Part shown: positions 12,601-26,737 of the stretch, piece by piece | Layout: each line of letters begins with the position of its first letter | Position numbering within the stretch: position 1 is the stretch's first letter | Assembly: GCF_046630445.1 (NCBI RefSeq) | Contig: NC_092339.1 | Span: 77,270,001 to 77,334,000 of the forward strand | Reading direction: 5' to 3' | From: Rutidosis leptorrhynchoides | Taxonomy: Eukaryota > Streptophyta > Magnoliopsida > Asterales > Asteraceae | Length of the DNA stretch: 64,000 nt | Program-made: the position numbers and the translations under genes | Notes under the pieces: model-generated | The model's database searches: none | The model's input: the letters and a program-made list of their open reading frames with translations, nothing else | Told to the model about the DNA's origin: nothing

Positions 12601-13612
12601 GAAATTAGCACGCCTATATTTGAAGGAAGTAGTTTCCAGGCATGGTGTACCCATCTCCATCATATCTGATCGCGACACCCGATTCACATCACGTTTTTGG
12701 CAATCATTACAAAAAGCATTGGGAACTCGATTAGATATGAGCACCGCTTATCACCCACAGACAGATGGTCAAAGTGAAAGAACAATACAAACATTGGAAG
12801 ACATGTTACGGGCATGCGTGATTGACTTTGGAACCAGTTGGGATCGACACTTACCGTTGGCAGAATTTTCATACAATAACAGCTATCATACGAGCATCAA
12901 CGCAGCACCATTTGAAGCACTTTACGGTAGAAAGTGCAGATCTCCTATCTGTTGGAGTGAAGTAGGAGAAAGACAACTTACTGGACCAGAAATTATTCAC
13001 GAAACCACCGAAAAGATCATTCAAATACAACAGCGATTGAAAACGGCCATGAGTCGCCAAAAGAGTTATGCTGATGTAAGAAGAAAACCGCTAGAATTTC
13101 AAGTGGGCGACAAAGTCATGTTGAAAGTGTCACCCTGGAAAGGCGTTGTACGATTCGGTAAACGAGGAAAGCTAAGTCCTAGGTACGTAGGACCCTTTGA
13201 AATCACCGAAAGAATTGGAGCAGTTGCTTATCGATTAAAGCTACCGCAAGAACTTAATAGTGTTCACGACACATTTCACGTGTCAAATTTGAAGAAATGT
13301 TTAGCTGAAGAGGATGTTGTAATTCCTCTTGACGAAATACGAATTAATGATAAACTCCATTTTGTCGAAGAACCTGTTGAAATCATGGACCGTGAGGTCA
13401 AACAATTAAAACAAAGCAAAATACCGATAATTAGAGTTCGTTGGAACGCAAGACGAGGACCTGAGTTTACTTGGGAACGTGAAGATCAAATGAAGCAAAA
13501 GTATCCACATTTGTTCACTGATATCGCTCATGAAACAGGTACTACTCAAAATTTCGGGACGAAATTTTCTTTAACGGGGAGGTACTGTGATGACCCGAAA
13601 AATTTCGACTAA
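9635..13612 (+). CDS. pol: gag C-terminus and pol polyprotein of the Tekay element
   Basis: 1325 codons open throughout. In order: the end of gag (IEMYIDGL); two zinc knuckles ([14 protein letters not shown] at 9995-10036, [14 protein letters not shown] at 10085-10126); aspartic protease FDTGADRS (about 10256-10280); reverse transcriptase with FIDDILIYS (catalytic DD at 11267-11272); RNase H (DASRQGLG near 11709, YTDHKS near 11887); integrase HHCC finger (from about 12296) and DDE core ([19 protein letters not shown]); and a chromodomain-like tail (about 13375-13518), which in this lineage guides integration to chromatin. The stop lies 26 bases inside the 3' LTR. RT motif MYIDYREL has Tyr where Cys is usual. 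Pol itself looks intact; the fault is at the gag join. Confidence 0.93.
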   Translation: MSRIGAKRETKIEMYIDGLSINIKGNVTSSKPNTMQEAMTMAHQLMDQITESSIKALITEVKTTEGKRKWEDYKGKSTHLKKQETFKGKQDGATASPNYKGPHPFCKRCYTHHAGYCQVVCDKCNKKGHVAKDCYATVSEVKTKLTDVKKCYGCGKSGHFINQCPDKEKNKEPARGRAFNVSASKAREDPNLVTGTFTVNNQLASIMFDTGADRSYMCKDFSFKLKCASLPLDDKYTIELANGKLIKADKIFHGCEMNLAGETFKIDLIPVELGSFDVIIGMDWMSKTRAEVVCAEKAIRIPRKDETSLMIYGEKSNSKLNFISCMKAQKLIRKGCYAILAHVKKIDTEERSINDMPVVREYPGVFPEELPGLPPHRCVEFQIDLIPGAAPVARSPYRLAPSEMQELQDQLQELSDRGFIRPSFSPWGAPILFVKKKDGSMRMYIDYRELNKLTIKNRYPLPRIDDLFDQLQGSSVYSKIDLRSGYHQLRVKEEDVPKTAFRTRYGHYEFLVMPFGLTNAPAVFMDLMNRICRPYLDKFVIVFIDDILIYSKNKEEHEQHLRLVLEILKKEELYAKFSKCDFWLQEVQFLGHVVSKHGIKVDPAKIEAISKWETPKTPTQIRQFLGLAGYYRRFIQDFSRIAKPLTALTQKGKKYDWSTEQESSFQLLKKKLTSAPILSLPEGNDDFVIYCDASRQGLGCVLMQRTKVIAYASRQLKIHEKNYTTHDLELGAVVFALKIWRHYLYGTKCTVYTDHKSLQHIFDQKQLNMRQRRWVELLNDYDCEIRYHPGKANVVADALSRKERVKPLRVRALNITIRTDLTKQIQAAQLETLKEENEKGEMSKGLEKQLEVKADGTLYFAGRIWVPIHGNLRQLVLDEAHKTRYSIHPGNGKMYHDLKKFYWWPNMKTEIATYVSKCLTCSKVKAEHQKPSGLLQQPEILQWKWERITMDFITKLPRTASSHDTIWVIVDRLTKSAHFLPIKETDSMEKLARLYLKEVVSRHGVPISIISDRDTRFTSRFWQSLQKALGTRLDMSTAYHPQTDGQSERTIQTLEDMLRACVIDFGTSWDRHLPLAEFSYNNSYHTSINAAPFEALYGRKCRSPICWSEVGERQLTGPEIIHETTEKIIQIQQRLKTAMSRQKSYADVRRKPLEFQVGDKVMLKVSPWKGVVRFGKRGKLSPRYVGPFEITERIGAVAYRLKLPQELNSVHDTFHVSNLKKCLAEEDVVIPLDEIRINDKLHFVEEPVEIMDREVKQLKQSKIPIIRVRWNARRGPEFTWEREDQMKQKYPHLFTDIAHETGTTQNFGTKFSLTGRYCDDPKNFD
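13548..13585 (+). other. Polypurine tract with adjacent stem-loop
   Basis: TTAACGGGGAGGTAC ends exactly at the 3' LTR. Just before it is a perfect inverted repeat AAAATTTCG-GGA-CGAAATTTT (13548-13568), which is also part of the pol reading frame. All three N elements keep this pair of signals. Confidence 0.8.
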
Positions 13613-13749
13613 TTTAAACCAATTCTCTATACGATTTATTATTTTGGCACGTTAAACAAAGTCTGTTAGATTGAGTCTCAAAATTTTAGAACTGTTTCAT
13701 ATATACAATTACCTTTGACTACTCTCAACGATTCATGAACAATTATATG

Positions 13750-13825
<76 letters not shown>

Positions 13826-15097
13826 AGTAAAAACGACTTTCCTACAGTAAAACCCTAGTTGCTACAGTAAACACTATTTGCTACAGTAAAACACTATTTG
13901 CTACAGTGAACACTATTTGATGTCGACGAACTAGCAAACAAAAACGGAAAAGGCGGCCATGCGATCGCATGGCAAAAACACTGAAAACTCATGCGATCGC
14001 ATGAGCTACAGTAAATCGAAAAGTAATATAAATACGCAGTTTGTTCGACGAACTCTTTCACATTAACTCTCAATATTTATATTTATATTATAATTATAAT
14101 TTTAAATTTAAGTTTAATAATAATAAGGTATATACGAGGGTGTTTTTAATTCGGGTTTCAAACCGCTTTAAGCTAAGGAAATATTAGGTATTATTCGGGG
14201 TATTGTTCTTGAATCCAAGGCCAACCATACAGTCGTCTACCATCATTACGTCTACGTAATTTGCCTACAATATTGAATCGCAATATTGAACTGTGAGTTA
14301 TAGTCTCCCTTTTTAAATACTTTAAATATTTTTGGGCTGAGAATACATGCAATTTATTTTAAACGCAATAAGACACAAGTACATACAAAATTCTACACTG
14401 AGTTAAACCAAAAATCCCTTAGCTTTGGTAACTAGTAGCTGCCAGTACATAGGATATGGACTGGTGGGCGCGAATAATTGTATATGGATCCATAGGGCTT
14501 GACATCCCCGTCCGAGCTATAGCGCTAGCCTTTTAACGGACGTATGTTATTTGAGTTTAAGACACGTTGGTTTGCGTGTATTAAAACGAATGGGGTAATT
14601 ATCACTATAGCGTTAAGTTTAGTTACCAGGGTGCTCTGTTACGTAGAATCTATTGATAAACTTTTGATGAAATCTTGTGGTCTATCTTTATATATGTTTA
14701 TGACTCGAGCAATTAAATAAATAACTCACCAACATTCGTGTTGACTTTTTAGCATGTTTTATTCTCAGGTCCTTAGAATGCTTCCGCTGTGATGTGCTTG
14801 TTGCCTGCATGGAGTCTCTCATGCTTTGTACAAAGTTTATTGCATTCAAAATAACACTGCGTTGTGTAATAAATAATTGGACTGTGATGTCAACCTGTAA
14901 ATTAAAGACTTATGTATTTCGGGGTTTTGCTTATACCTAAGCACTTGCCCACATGTTTATAACTTTCTATGTTTAGAAAGTCACTTATTTTAATGAATGC
15001 AATATTTTATCAAAACGTATCATATAGAGGTCAAAACCTCACTGTGGAATCAATGATTAACATGCCGCGTCAATAGCGATTTTGACGGGTCGTTACA
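13586..15097 (+). repeat. 3' LTR of the Tekay element
   Basis: 1512 bases, near-identical to the 5' LTR. It has a longer (TA)n tract (about 13753-13820) and one fewer 20-base unit (13841-13919). TATAAATA is at 14027-14034. Confidence 0.96.
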
Positions 15098-15115
15098 GTA
15101 TGTGATTTGTGTGTG

Positions 15116-15124
15116 TATTTATAG
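15116..15124 (-). promoter_or_regulatory. TATA-like box of the Harbinger transposase
   Basis: CTATAAATA on the minus strand. With the retrotransposon removed it would lie about 90 bases upstream of the transposase ATG. The Tekay insertion now separates the two by 8.8 kb. Confidence 0.45.
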
Positions 15125-15343
15125 AGGTTTAATATGTGATATAAAAAAAAAGAAAAAAAAAACAGTTGCCAACGGCTAGAAATATGAAAATGGGGCCCAC
15201 TTAATCATCAAACACCAAAGTCTTGGACCCGACGCCGGCCACCTCGACGCTGGACCGACGCCGGGGTAGTGTGGTGGCGACGGTCGTCGGTTAAAAGTCG
15301 GCCTCCGACGTTGGGGTGCTTGCTCCCACACCGAGAGCTCTAA

Positions 15344-17178
15344 TAACCCATTGTTAATTATTTTAGCTAAGCCTCCCTCAATGATTCATCTAAACCAATT
15401 GTATGAGTTGCCAATTTTCCAATCCTTAATATTAACTGAAACATATCGTACAAGTTTACCTATCAATTATATTTGCATGGGCCATATTAGTTTTCATATG
15501 CAAATTTAGTTGTAGCATTTCTTGTTTAGTAGTTACTAAGTAGTTATCTATCTATCCTTTAAACAATAAAATAGATTATACGTATGAAGTTGGCTTCTTT
15601 TAGTTTTATTAGGTTTGCCTCTTTAGATTGTCGAGTAACCCTCCCTTATCGTCAATTTCTGGCTCCGCCCCTGTATAGATAGATAGATTGTGACATTATT
15701 TTTTGTATTTTGAGAATACTGAAATTGAGAAGTTAGCCGGTAAGACATATGTATTCTAAGAAGAGTTTGAGGTGAGATTATCATGTGTTTTAAGATTTGT
15801 GATATGTGCTTTTAAAGTTGTAACATGCTAATTTGATGATGTAATATTTAATAAATGACAATTATTATTAATTAATATTGTAATTGTAATACTGTAATAG
15901 TTTTAAATTAAAGCCGCTTATCTTAAAGAATGGATAACACACTTTTTTTATGAATTGTAATCTGTTTATCTTTGAAAATTGAAATTGCTCGCTTCCTTTT
16001 AAAATTACCATCGCCATATTGATTTGTTCAGGATTAGTTTTTGCATCTTGCATTAATTCAAACAAGTTTTGGGGTCAGCCGCGCGTTGCGGCGGCGGACC
16101 CTTTATTTTTTTTTATAAAACATAATTATCTAACTTTTCGTTGTACACAACTTATTTAAATACTTAAACGTTAATAACCCTAACAAAATTGAAGAAAAAA
16201 TATGTTTCAAATCAATAATTAAAATAAGTTAAAATCAATCTAATTTGAATATTCTTTGTAATTTAATAGTAAAGTATTGAGTAGGAAAAATTTGTAAAGA
16301 AAAGAGAAAAAAAAAAAGTAAAATAAAAGATTTTAAATAATATAGTAGGAAAAATGTGGTTAAGAAATATTAAATAAAGGCATATAAATATACGAAGGCT
16401 TAAAACAATCGATATTCAAATTGGATTTCAATTGCGATTTACTGTTCAATAGTTTTCTCTTGTATTTAAAATTTAGAACTAATACTATGGATCTAGTCAA
16501 ATTTGTGTTTTGTAAAAATAAAAATAAAAACAAATCCGACAACGGGGATAGAACCATTGCGCTATCACTGTGTTTTTGTTGAAGATTACAAGAATTATAA
16601 TATATTTATTCAAAAGTAAAATTTTAAAGTCAAAGTTATCAGCCTATTTTGATTGTGTACTGTTCATCTTGTTTTCAAAATGAATATATAGATAATATAC
16701 AGTTTGCTTATATTTCTCATGCTTGCTTCTTTTATGTGATTTGAAGTTTATGCATTTTTTATTTTGTAAGTATAAAGTTTGTGTGGATTTAGGGTATGTT
16801 TTCATACTTCATTCAAATTCAATTTCAGTAAATTCATATTTCATCTCCATCATCATCTTCATCTTCAACTTTAAATATTGTTTAATTTAAGATTTGATAA
16901 CTTGGATTTTCATTTTTTATTTTGCAGCATTAATAACTTTTCAGATATGAGTTATGTGGACTTCTTAGATTTTGTAGCATCTATACTATATATGAAGAAC
17001 AATATATGCACTATTCTTATATAAGTTTTTATATGAAATTTAAAATACATTTTGCTCATTTTTGGTTGAGATGTTGATTTTTGCGAGTTTCCGTAAGATA
17101 TCTTATTGATGTTGGTTTAAATTATGATATCTTTGTTATTGAAGTTTCTCACACTCCAAATTGTGTAATTTTTGGCTA
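15344..17178. other. Spacer without recognisable gene
   Basis: AT-rich unique-looking sequence. At 15658-15673 it holds TCTGGCTCCGCCCCTG, a string resembling terminal motifs of degraded plant DNA repeats. The stretch 16075-16100 (GCCGCGCGTTGCGGC and neighbours) resembles a decayed Helitron hairpin, but lacks a CTRR end. No ORF here carries protein-like motifs. Confidence 0.5.
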
Positions 17179-17179
17179 A

Positions 17180-17405
17180 ACGAGGAAACCATTCTATGAA
17201 CGAGCACATTGGCTCCCTCATAGAAGGTAAAATCTCGGGTAATCAAGCCCCCCGAGCGCGAGACCTGGTACCAGGTGAATTGCGCATTATGCGCACCCTC
17301 TAGTCACACTCCCTTTTTGAACAATTTGGCATAGCCATAAATTGAACCCGGGTGGTGTGCTTCATTAGGCAACTCGGTGGCTACTCAGGCAAGCCTGCGT
17401 GGTTA
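17180..17405 (-). repeat. SINE-like tRNA-derived repeat
   Basis: On the minus strand a region near 17395-17375 (GTAGCCACCGAGTTGCC) resembles a Pol III A box. CGGGTTCAATTTATGG near 17350 resembles a B box, with spacing close to that in tRNAs. Flanks are AT-rich while the repeat is GC-richer. Target duplications and a clear 3' tail were not found, so the class is tentative. Confidence 0.35.
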
Positions 17406-17569
17406 AAAAATTGTGTAATTGTGTAAGGAAGATTTCATTTATTTTTTGTGAATGAGTTCATTTAAAACCACTTACCACGACTCCATTAATAAGTGCATAC
17501 AATACATCAAACAAAAACATCCAGAAAAAGACATTAAAGGTTTAAAAGCCGAAAATCAAAACATTTATC

Positions 17570-17852
17570 CACTGCTTGCACCAACACTCACCTTTGTCTT
17601 CTTACTTCCACCATTTGATCCACTTTGTAACTTTTTTCTTTTGGCTCTACTCCTTTCACCAACACCACCACTCTTTTTACAACTCCTTTGATCATGACCA
17701 AAGTCACCACATTTTTCACAGCGAGTAGATTTTCCCTTTCATCGACAACTTACCACCTGACTTCATGGTTTCCTTTTCATCCAAACCCTTTCTCCTGTTC
17801 TTTTTTGGTCTTTCAGCAGTTGTCACAATCAAAGGTGGAAGAAGTTTACTTG
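17570..17852 (-). pseudogene. MULE (MuDR-type) transposase C-terminal relic
   Basis: The minus strand encodes ERPKKNRRKGLDEKE and, after a one-base frame change, TRCEKCGDFGHDQRSCK. This CCHC zinc knuckle with basic flanks is the usual C-terminal end of MuDR-family transposases. The upstream part of the gene is missing because element N1 starts at 17853 inside it. If the relic continues it would be beyond N1, outside the window. Confidence 0.6.
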
Positions 17853-18779
17853 TGAAACGACCCGTCCTAATCCACCTGGACGAAGTCATCAACATTTGGA
17901 CCCATTGCGAGGTACTGTCCTAAATATGCAGGAATGACTCCAAGTAATATGAGCAAATGCACAGCGGAAGACTTCTTTCATACCTGAGAATAAACATGCT
18001 TAAAAGTGTCAACCAAAAAGGTTGGTGAGTTCATAGGTTTATCATAACAATCATTTCAATATGTTAATAGACCACAAGATTTCATAATCATAAATATTTT
18101 AATAAAGATATTCTAAGTGGTTGAGCACTTGGTAACCATACTTAACATTTAATCAACGTCGCATATTCCCTTTATTATGAAATCTTACTACACCGTACCA
18201 AGTGTAGTCACCAAAACGAAGTACTGTGCAACCGTTAAATACTGGTCGTCCAGTCCGGTTGGGGTTGTCAGGCCCGATAGATCTATCAACAGGATTCGCG
18301 TTTACAATACCCATGTAAATATTAGTTACCAAGCTACAGGGAAATATGCCAGTGGTACAACTCAACGTAGAATATATTTTTAAGTAATTGTGTCTATTTC
18401 GTAAACATTTATAAAAGCAGCGCATGTATTCTCAGCCCAAAAATATATATTGCAAAAGCAATTAAAAAGGGAGCAAATGAAACTCACCTAATGTATTTTG
18501 TAGTAAAAATACATATGACTATATTGAACAATGCAGGGTTGGCCTCGGATTCACGAACCTATATTATTCATATATATATTAAAACATATAATCGTAATCG
18601 AATGAATATATTTATTTTTAATGATATACTTGTTAAATTATGTTATGTGTGTTAATTATAGTTTTATGTAACTAATTGTTATTTGGTAAAATAATAATAA
18701 TAGATAAAAGTTGTATTATCTTATGATAATAAAAATGGTAATAATACTTATTAATAAAAATAATTATAGTAATAATAAC

Positions 18780-18783
18780 CATG

Positions 18784-18875
<92 letters not shown>

Positions 18876-18929
18876 CATGTATATTTACTAAATCATGATA
18901 ATGATATTAAAAATAAAAATAAAAATAAA

Positions 18930-19003
<74 letters not shown>
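18780..19003. repeat. (AAT)n microsatellites
   Basis: Two blocks of AAT triplets (about 18783-18873 and 18930-19003), separated by a short unique piece, within the N1 LTR. Confidence 0.95.
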
Positions 19004-19037
19004 GTAGTAAGTAAACTACCTCAAAGGAGTAGCCCTT

Positions 19038-19100
19038 AAAAAAATGCCCAACTCCGGGTTTGTACCCGCGACGTCCCGCTACCCCGATAACAACCTAAAT
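19038..19100 (-). promoter_or_regulatory. tRNA-like Pol III module in N1 LTR
   Basis: On the element's sense (minus) strand GGGTACAAACCCGG (B-box-like) is followed within about 15 bases by a run of seven T (19044-19038), a Pol III stop signal. The A box is weaker here than in N2. Confidence 0.35.
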
Positions 19101-21524
19101 CATTACTCTCCTCCTTACTTTCTATTTTGTTTCAGTTATAAATTTTACTTATCTAATAATTCTATTACCACCTTCATCCTTTATACATCCATATCATCAT
19201 TCTTATTATTCGAACATTTTGATCAACTCATCCCATTTCACGATCATCACAACACCATTTCTATCATTTTTAACTCGAATTCTCATCATCATCATCATAA
19301 ACTAATATCATCATGTCATTAAACATCATCAAGAGTTATGGCCCAATCTGCAAATACCGGCCCAAGCAAATTCACGGCCTAAAAATATATAACATAAAAA
19401 AAATTGTTGGCTCGTTTCTTATTAAAGATAACTAATTAACATGGAGCTTCACTAACACTTAATTCCTATTTAATTGCTACTACTCTAAACTGTATATCCA
19501 TATTCCACGTACTTGTTTTTCTTAACCAACTTATTCCCCTCTTTTGCGATATATAAATATATATAATATCCAAAATTAGAAGTTGTATTTCCTTATCTTA
19601 CTTTTGGTCGGCCATTTACTTAAGTCTAGTTGCACCAGCAATTTTTGTCTCCATGATTGATTATGTCATGAATTTAATATTCAACATCTAATTTGACAAA
19701 GCCATAAAATATGAACGTTTTCGTTTTGTTGTTAAAACTGGAACATGAAACAGAAGGAGACGCTTAGCAGCGGTAAATCGAGCTGTTGTTTCGAATGGTA
19801 GGAGTAGCAGGAGGTTATGGTTGTGATGGCGGTGGTGAGATGGTTGTCTTGATCGATTGTGATGGCGGTTTTGTGGTGGTGAAAGTGGACGATGGTGATC
19901 ATAGGTGATGGAGGGTGGTGATAGTTCCGGTTGTTTATACAACATACAAGACAGAAAAATTGTTGTACTAGTTAAAGGTTATGGGGTGATTTGATGATGA
20001 TTCTTGGTGTGTTCTAAATGGATTTTGATGGTGAGATTTGTGGTGATCTAGAATGGTGAACCAAAGATGGGTTGTGGAAATGTCCGGCTTGAAGGTGAGT
20101 CGATGGTGATGATGAGTTAAAGTGACCAAGTAGGTTTGAAGGTGATGGTGGTTGTTATCGGCTATCAACAGAAACAAGTATCATTTGTTAAAAAAAATGA
20201 TGATGGTGATTTGGTTATCGAGATAAAATAGAAAATGAATCGAACAAGTGGTGGCTTTAGGTGTCTCGATGATAGAGTTCTTGTTGTGGTTATGTGTTGA
20301 TGGTCATGCGGTTACAGCAAGGATGATGGTGGAAGATGGTTGTGGTATCCGGTCAGAAAACAGAAATATTAGAGTAGCAACTATGGTGTCAAGTTGGTGG
20401 TGGTTAAATGATGGTTGAGATGGGAAGTTTTAGGAGGTGCAAGGTGGCGATGGTTCACGGTGGTCATAGCCGATGGTGGAGGGTGATCATGGAAGCTATC
20501 GATCAAAGAGATGAAGAAGGAATGGGTGTGATCAAGATTATAAAAGTATATGATATATATTCATGTATGTGGTTATGTATATATATATAAAGGATACAAA
20601 GGATTGAGATAAGATAAAATTTAATCACGGGTGTTTTAAACTGCTCCTCTACCGACACAATATCACTAATGGCTATATCGTGTCCATTGCTAAACAGTTA
20701 CGGATAAAATTGTTCCTAAAATATCCCAAATTTTTAGATTTAAGCATACTAAATTATTTCACTCATTACCTGTTTGAAACCTGATCAAAAAGGTTCGTCT
20801 AATATTGATTTTTATTTTCAAGTAACGTGTACGGAGTATTAAAACTCAACTCCTCAAAGTAAAAAAATATATTTTTAATAACCCTAAATTTTACATAACA
20901 TAATTGAGGTCCAACGTTAGGTTTTATATTACCCTGAATTCATTTTTAACCTGTTTAATCCTAAAATTTAACCTGTCATTCGAGCTCAATCCCAAATAAA
21001 ATATAAATATTTTTAAAAAAACAATTTAATAGATTCTAAATATATTTTTTAGTAAAGCTAAAATTTATAATAATCGTTTTCGGATCACCGTTCATATTTT
21101 AAAATCAAATAAGTTCGTTTTTAATTTGTCTAATATCAATTGAATGATAATCGAGTGTTTCTATCGTTTTCTAAATAGATTCGAAATCACAAAATATATA
21201 TTTACTATACTTTATTTATATATATAGATGCGTTTTAATTAATAACTATCATAATATCATATTTTTAATTCACATGATCACTAAATCATATTATATATTT
21301 CAAATTATTATTATATATATATATTTATTCATTTAAAATATATATGCATCTATTTACAACTAGTCGTTCTTGAATCGTCGAGAATCGTCGAAGGTCAATT
21401 GAATATATGAAATAGTTCAAAATTTTTGAGACTAATCCTAACAGACTTGACTTATCTTGTCAAAAATATTAAATCGTATCGAGAGTTTCGTTTAAAATTA
21501 GTCAAAATTTTCCGAGTCGTGACA

Positions 21525-21560
21525 GTACCTACCCGTTAAAGAAATTTCGTCCCGAAATTT
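21525..21560 (-). other. N1 polypurine tract and stem-loop
   Basis: On the minus strand TTAACGGGTAGGTAC abuts the LTR. It is preceded by the inverted repeat AAATTTCG-GGA-CGAAATTT (21560-21542), the same arrangement as in the autonomous Tekay element. Confidence 0.8.
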
Positions 21561-22756
21561 GATCGAGGTCGTCATAACTAATAATAAAAATATTTTCATG
21601 ACGAATATGAGTCTATAATTAGAGGTTTATTACAGTTGAGTAATATGGATAAGATAATTCGATTATTCGAAGAGTACGAGTGAAGCTGTCACAAAAGATT
21701 GAGATAGAGATTTAACTTTTGGCGTAGATACGGTGGATTTCCGGAATTCAAGGAATTTAAAAGAAATCTTCTAATCAGAAAGAAAATATAATAGCACGAT
21801 TTATTAACAATTTGTTGGAATTATGGAAGAACAGAAATATCAAGGAAATATTTCCGTGATACGCTTAGAAATTAAGTAGAATGAAAGAGTCGTGTAACAT
21901 GGCACATGATGAGGGTATGATCTGTGAATCATCACGTTTCATTAGAAACTCAGCATGATTTACTGTAATATAATCACGTTGGCCAAGTGTCATTATATTA
22001 TACTAACTCATGCTCAAATTCTTAACATTTCTCAAGAATTCATTCATAATTTATACTTAGATTTTACAGAAGTTTCCAATATAATGGAATACAGAAAGCA
22101 TGAAGAGATATATAATTCCGGACAAGAATATTTATGAAAATATCTTCAGGAATATCGAAGATATTTATGACGATATTTTTGGAATTTCTAAGTTCGAAGG
22201 TTGATGAATAAAAATTTTTCGCAAGATTTTAACATGACTTTGGAGCAAGATATTCTCTAAAGATTTTATCGGGTCCAGCATTACTTGGATTCTTTGAATA
22301 TAGGGTTTGGTCCTTGTATTTGTCCTTGGTCTCCTTCGTGGTTAGCTCAATCCGTTTTTCAGTACCAAATTTTCTATCGAGCGTTCCTAACACTCCATTC
22401 TTTATCATCAAACTTTTGACCATTTAGGTTAGCTACAACATGCTGCTTCATCAGCATTTTCAAAGTTAACGGATCTGGATCATTGATTATCAAACCGAGG
22501 GGTTTCAAGAGAATTGTGTTTTTAGATGATTAAATGCTGATGGTAATATGGTGGAATATAAAAGGTTCCTCGATAACAATAGAAGAGCACGCATATATAT
22601 ATATCAAAATTATAATAAGGTTGTTTATAACGAAAAGTCGAAGTTGACTTGTTGAAGCTGTGACAAAATTGACTAATTTGAAAATAATTGAAATGTTATT
22701 TTCGGTAATAACAAGGCCAAAGGAGCTAGCACTGATATGTGTTAAACGTTTACTCA
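21561..22756 (-). other. N1 internal region, left part, non-coding
   Basis: No gag or pol homology. Relative to N2 and N3, the sequence jumps across the antisense-ORF segment near 21780, leaving a deletion. It keeps the conserved stem-loop at 21966-22000. GGTTC at 22757-22761 is the N2 target duplication. Confidence 0.7.
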
Positions 22757-22761
22757 GGTTC

Positions 22762-25967
<3,206 letters not shown>

Positions 25968-26004
25968 GTACCTACCCGTTAAAGAAATTTCGTACTCGAA
26001 ATTT
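25968..26004 (-). other. N2 polypurine tract and stem-loop
   Basis: Minus-strand TTAACGGGTAGGTAC abuts the LTR. The inverted repeat AAATTTCG/CGAAATTT with a four-base loop is at 25985-26004. Confidence 0.78.
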
Positions 26005-26314
26005 GATAGAGGTCGTCATAAATAACAATAGGAATGTTTTCATGACAAATATGAGGTAATAATGGAGTTTTATTATTATTGAGAGATATAGATAAAACGA
26101 TTCGATCATGTGAAGCGTACTAGTGAAGCTATCACAAAAGAGCGAAATGAGTAGATAAATATATATGTTTCAACCGATGATGTAGTTACTATTAACTTCT
26201 GGGATTTAGGGGATTTAAAGAAAATCTTACGTAATAAGATTTGGTTTTTCGGCGATCAGGATCTTCTTTGAATTAATGCGGCAATCTGTTTTGATTTCTC
26301 TGTCGGATATTTCA

Positions 26315-26322
26315 CTATAAAT
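26315..26322 (+). promoter_or_regulatory. TATA box of the N2 antisense ORF
   Basis: CTATAAAT, about 85 bases ahead of the ATG at 26405, followed by a pyrimidine-rich leader. N3 has CTATAAAT at 43623-43630, a similar distance from its ATG. Confidence 0.5.
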
Positions 26323-26404
26323 CCACCTCCTTCCCTTCCTTACTTCCATACCTCGCATCTTCTGTCCTTTCTCCCTCAATTTATACCTTAAAGCATTCAT
26401 CAAT

Positions 26405-26737
26405 ATGCTCCATCCCGTCCTAATTCTTGATATACTCCTAACTTTCGTATCTGTAATTCTTCTTTTCTATCTACCGCCGGAAGAATCTATTTACTTCTAC
26501 TATACTCTTGTGTTCATAGTGTTTCTAGTTCTCCCATGTCTTTATATTGCTATATGCATTGATATACATGGTTTGAAATTTCGGGGTTGTTATCGGCCTT
26601 TGTATTCTTCATTATTTTCCAGAGCCTCATGCTTTCATTTCCTCTTCCCGACTTCGAGTCAAGCGAGTAATGGTCCGGAATTTGTAGGTATGAAAGTTGG
26701 AATGAACATAGCTAATGCTCTTAGAAAGAAATGGTAA
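26405..26737 (+). CDS. Small membrane protein ORF antisense to N2
   Basis: 110 residues. The ATG gives MLHPVLILDILL, then two hydrophobic segments (about residues 3-24 and 30-52) joined by a PPEES loop, then a basic soluble tail. N3 has the same reading frame (MLIPVLIL..., PEES loop, LPCLYVAI.IDIH) but stops shortly after the second segment. Conservation of the protein pattern and of a TATA box at similar distance argues for a real antisense gene rather than chance. Antisense extra ORFs are known in some plant Ty3/gypsy families such as Grande; I do not recognise this protein. N1 lacks it by deletion and the autonomous Tekay copy does not have it. Confidence 0.5.
   Translation: MLHPVLILDILLTFVSVILLFYLPPEESIYFYYTLVFIVFLVLPCLYIAICIDIHGLKFRGCYRPLYSSLFSRASCFHFLFPTSSQASNGPEFVGMKVGMNIANALRKKW

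Larger units (their letters stand above)
6294..15097 (+). mobile_element. Ty3/gypsy LTR retrotransposon, Tekay (Del) chromovirus lineage
   Basis: Complete element: 5' LTR, iMet-type primer binding site, an extra pre-gag ORF, gag, pol, polypurine tract and 3' LTR. GTATG is duplicated at 6289-6293 and 15098-15102. LTRs begin TGTGATGACC and end CGTTACA. Domain order protease-RT-RNase H-integrase with a chromodomain-like C-terminus ([14 protein letters not shown]) places it in the Tekay group. The two LTRs are nearly identical apart from microsatellite and repeat-unit number, so the insertion is recent. Frameshifts in the pre-gag ORF and at the gag-pol join suggest it is no longer fully active. 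It lies inside the Harbinger element, between that element's TATA-like box and its transposase ATG. Confidence 0.95.
4587..15340 (-). mobile_element. PIF/Harbinger DNA transposon, split by a nested Tekay retrotransposon
   Basis: Imperfect terminal inverted repeats are visible: GAGCACTGGGTGTGG at the left end and, read from the right end inward, GAGCTCTCGGTGTGG. Both ends are flanked by TAA (4584-4586 and 15341-15343), the three-base duplication typical of PIF/Harbinger. Without the retrotransposon at 6294-15097 the element is about 1.95 kb. It holds a Harbinger-type transposase pseudogene on the minus strand but no room for the Myb/SANT-like partner ORF that autonomous members carry, so it is an internally deleted derivative. 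Confidence 0.85.
17853..21524 (-). repeat. N1 left LTR (3' LTR in element sense)
   Basis: 3672 bases. It shares its first about 200 bases with the N1 right LTR and, more loosely, with N2 and N3 (ACGACCCGTCCTAATCC class). Contains (AAT)n blocks and a tRNA-like module. ORFs inside it are microsatellite translations. Confidence 0.88.

Noticed and set aside
16070..16105. Second Helitron end
   Set aside because: A GC-rich hairpin-like string is present but no CTRR terminus follows within the expected distance.
17452..17691. Plus-strand hydrophobic ORF
   Set aside because: Its second half is the complement of the MULE zinc-knuckle relic on the minus strand.
18672..19007. Long Asn-only and Ile-only reading frames
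   Set aside because: They are translations of (AAT)n microsatellites on either strand. The same holds near 23680-23995 and 30635-30877.
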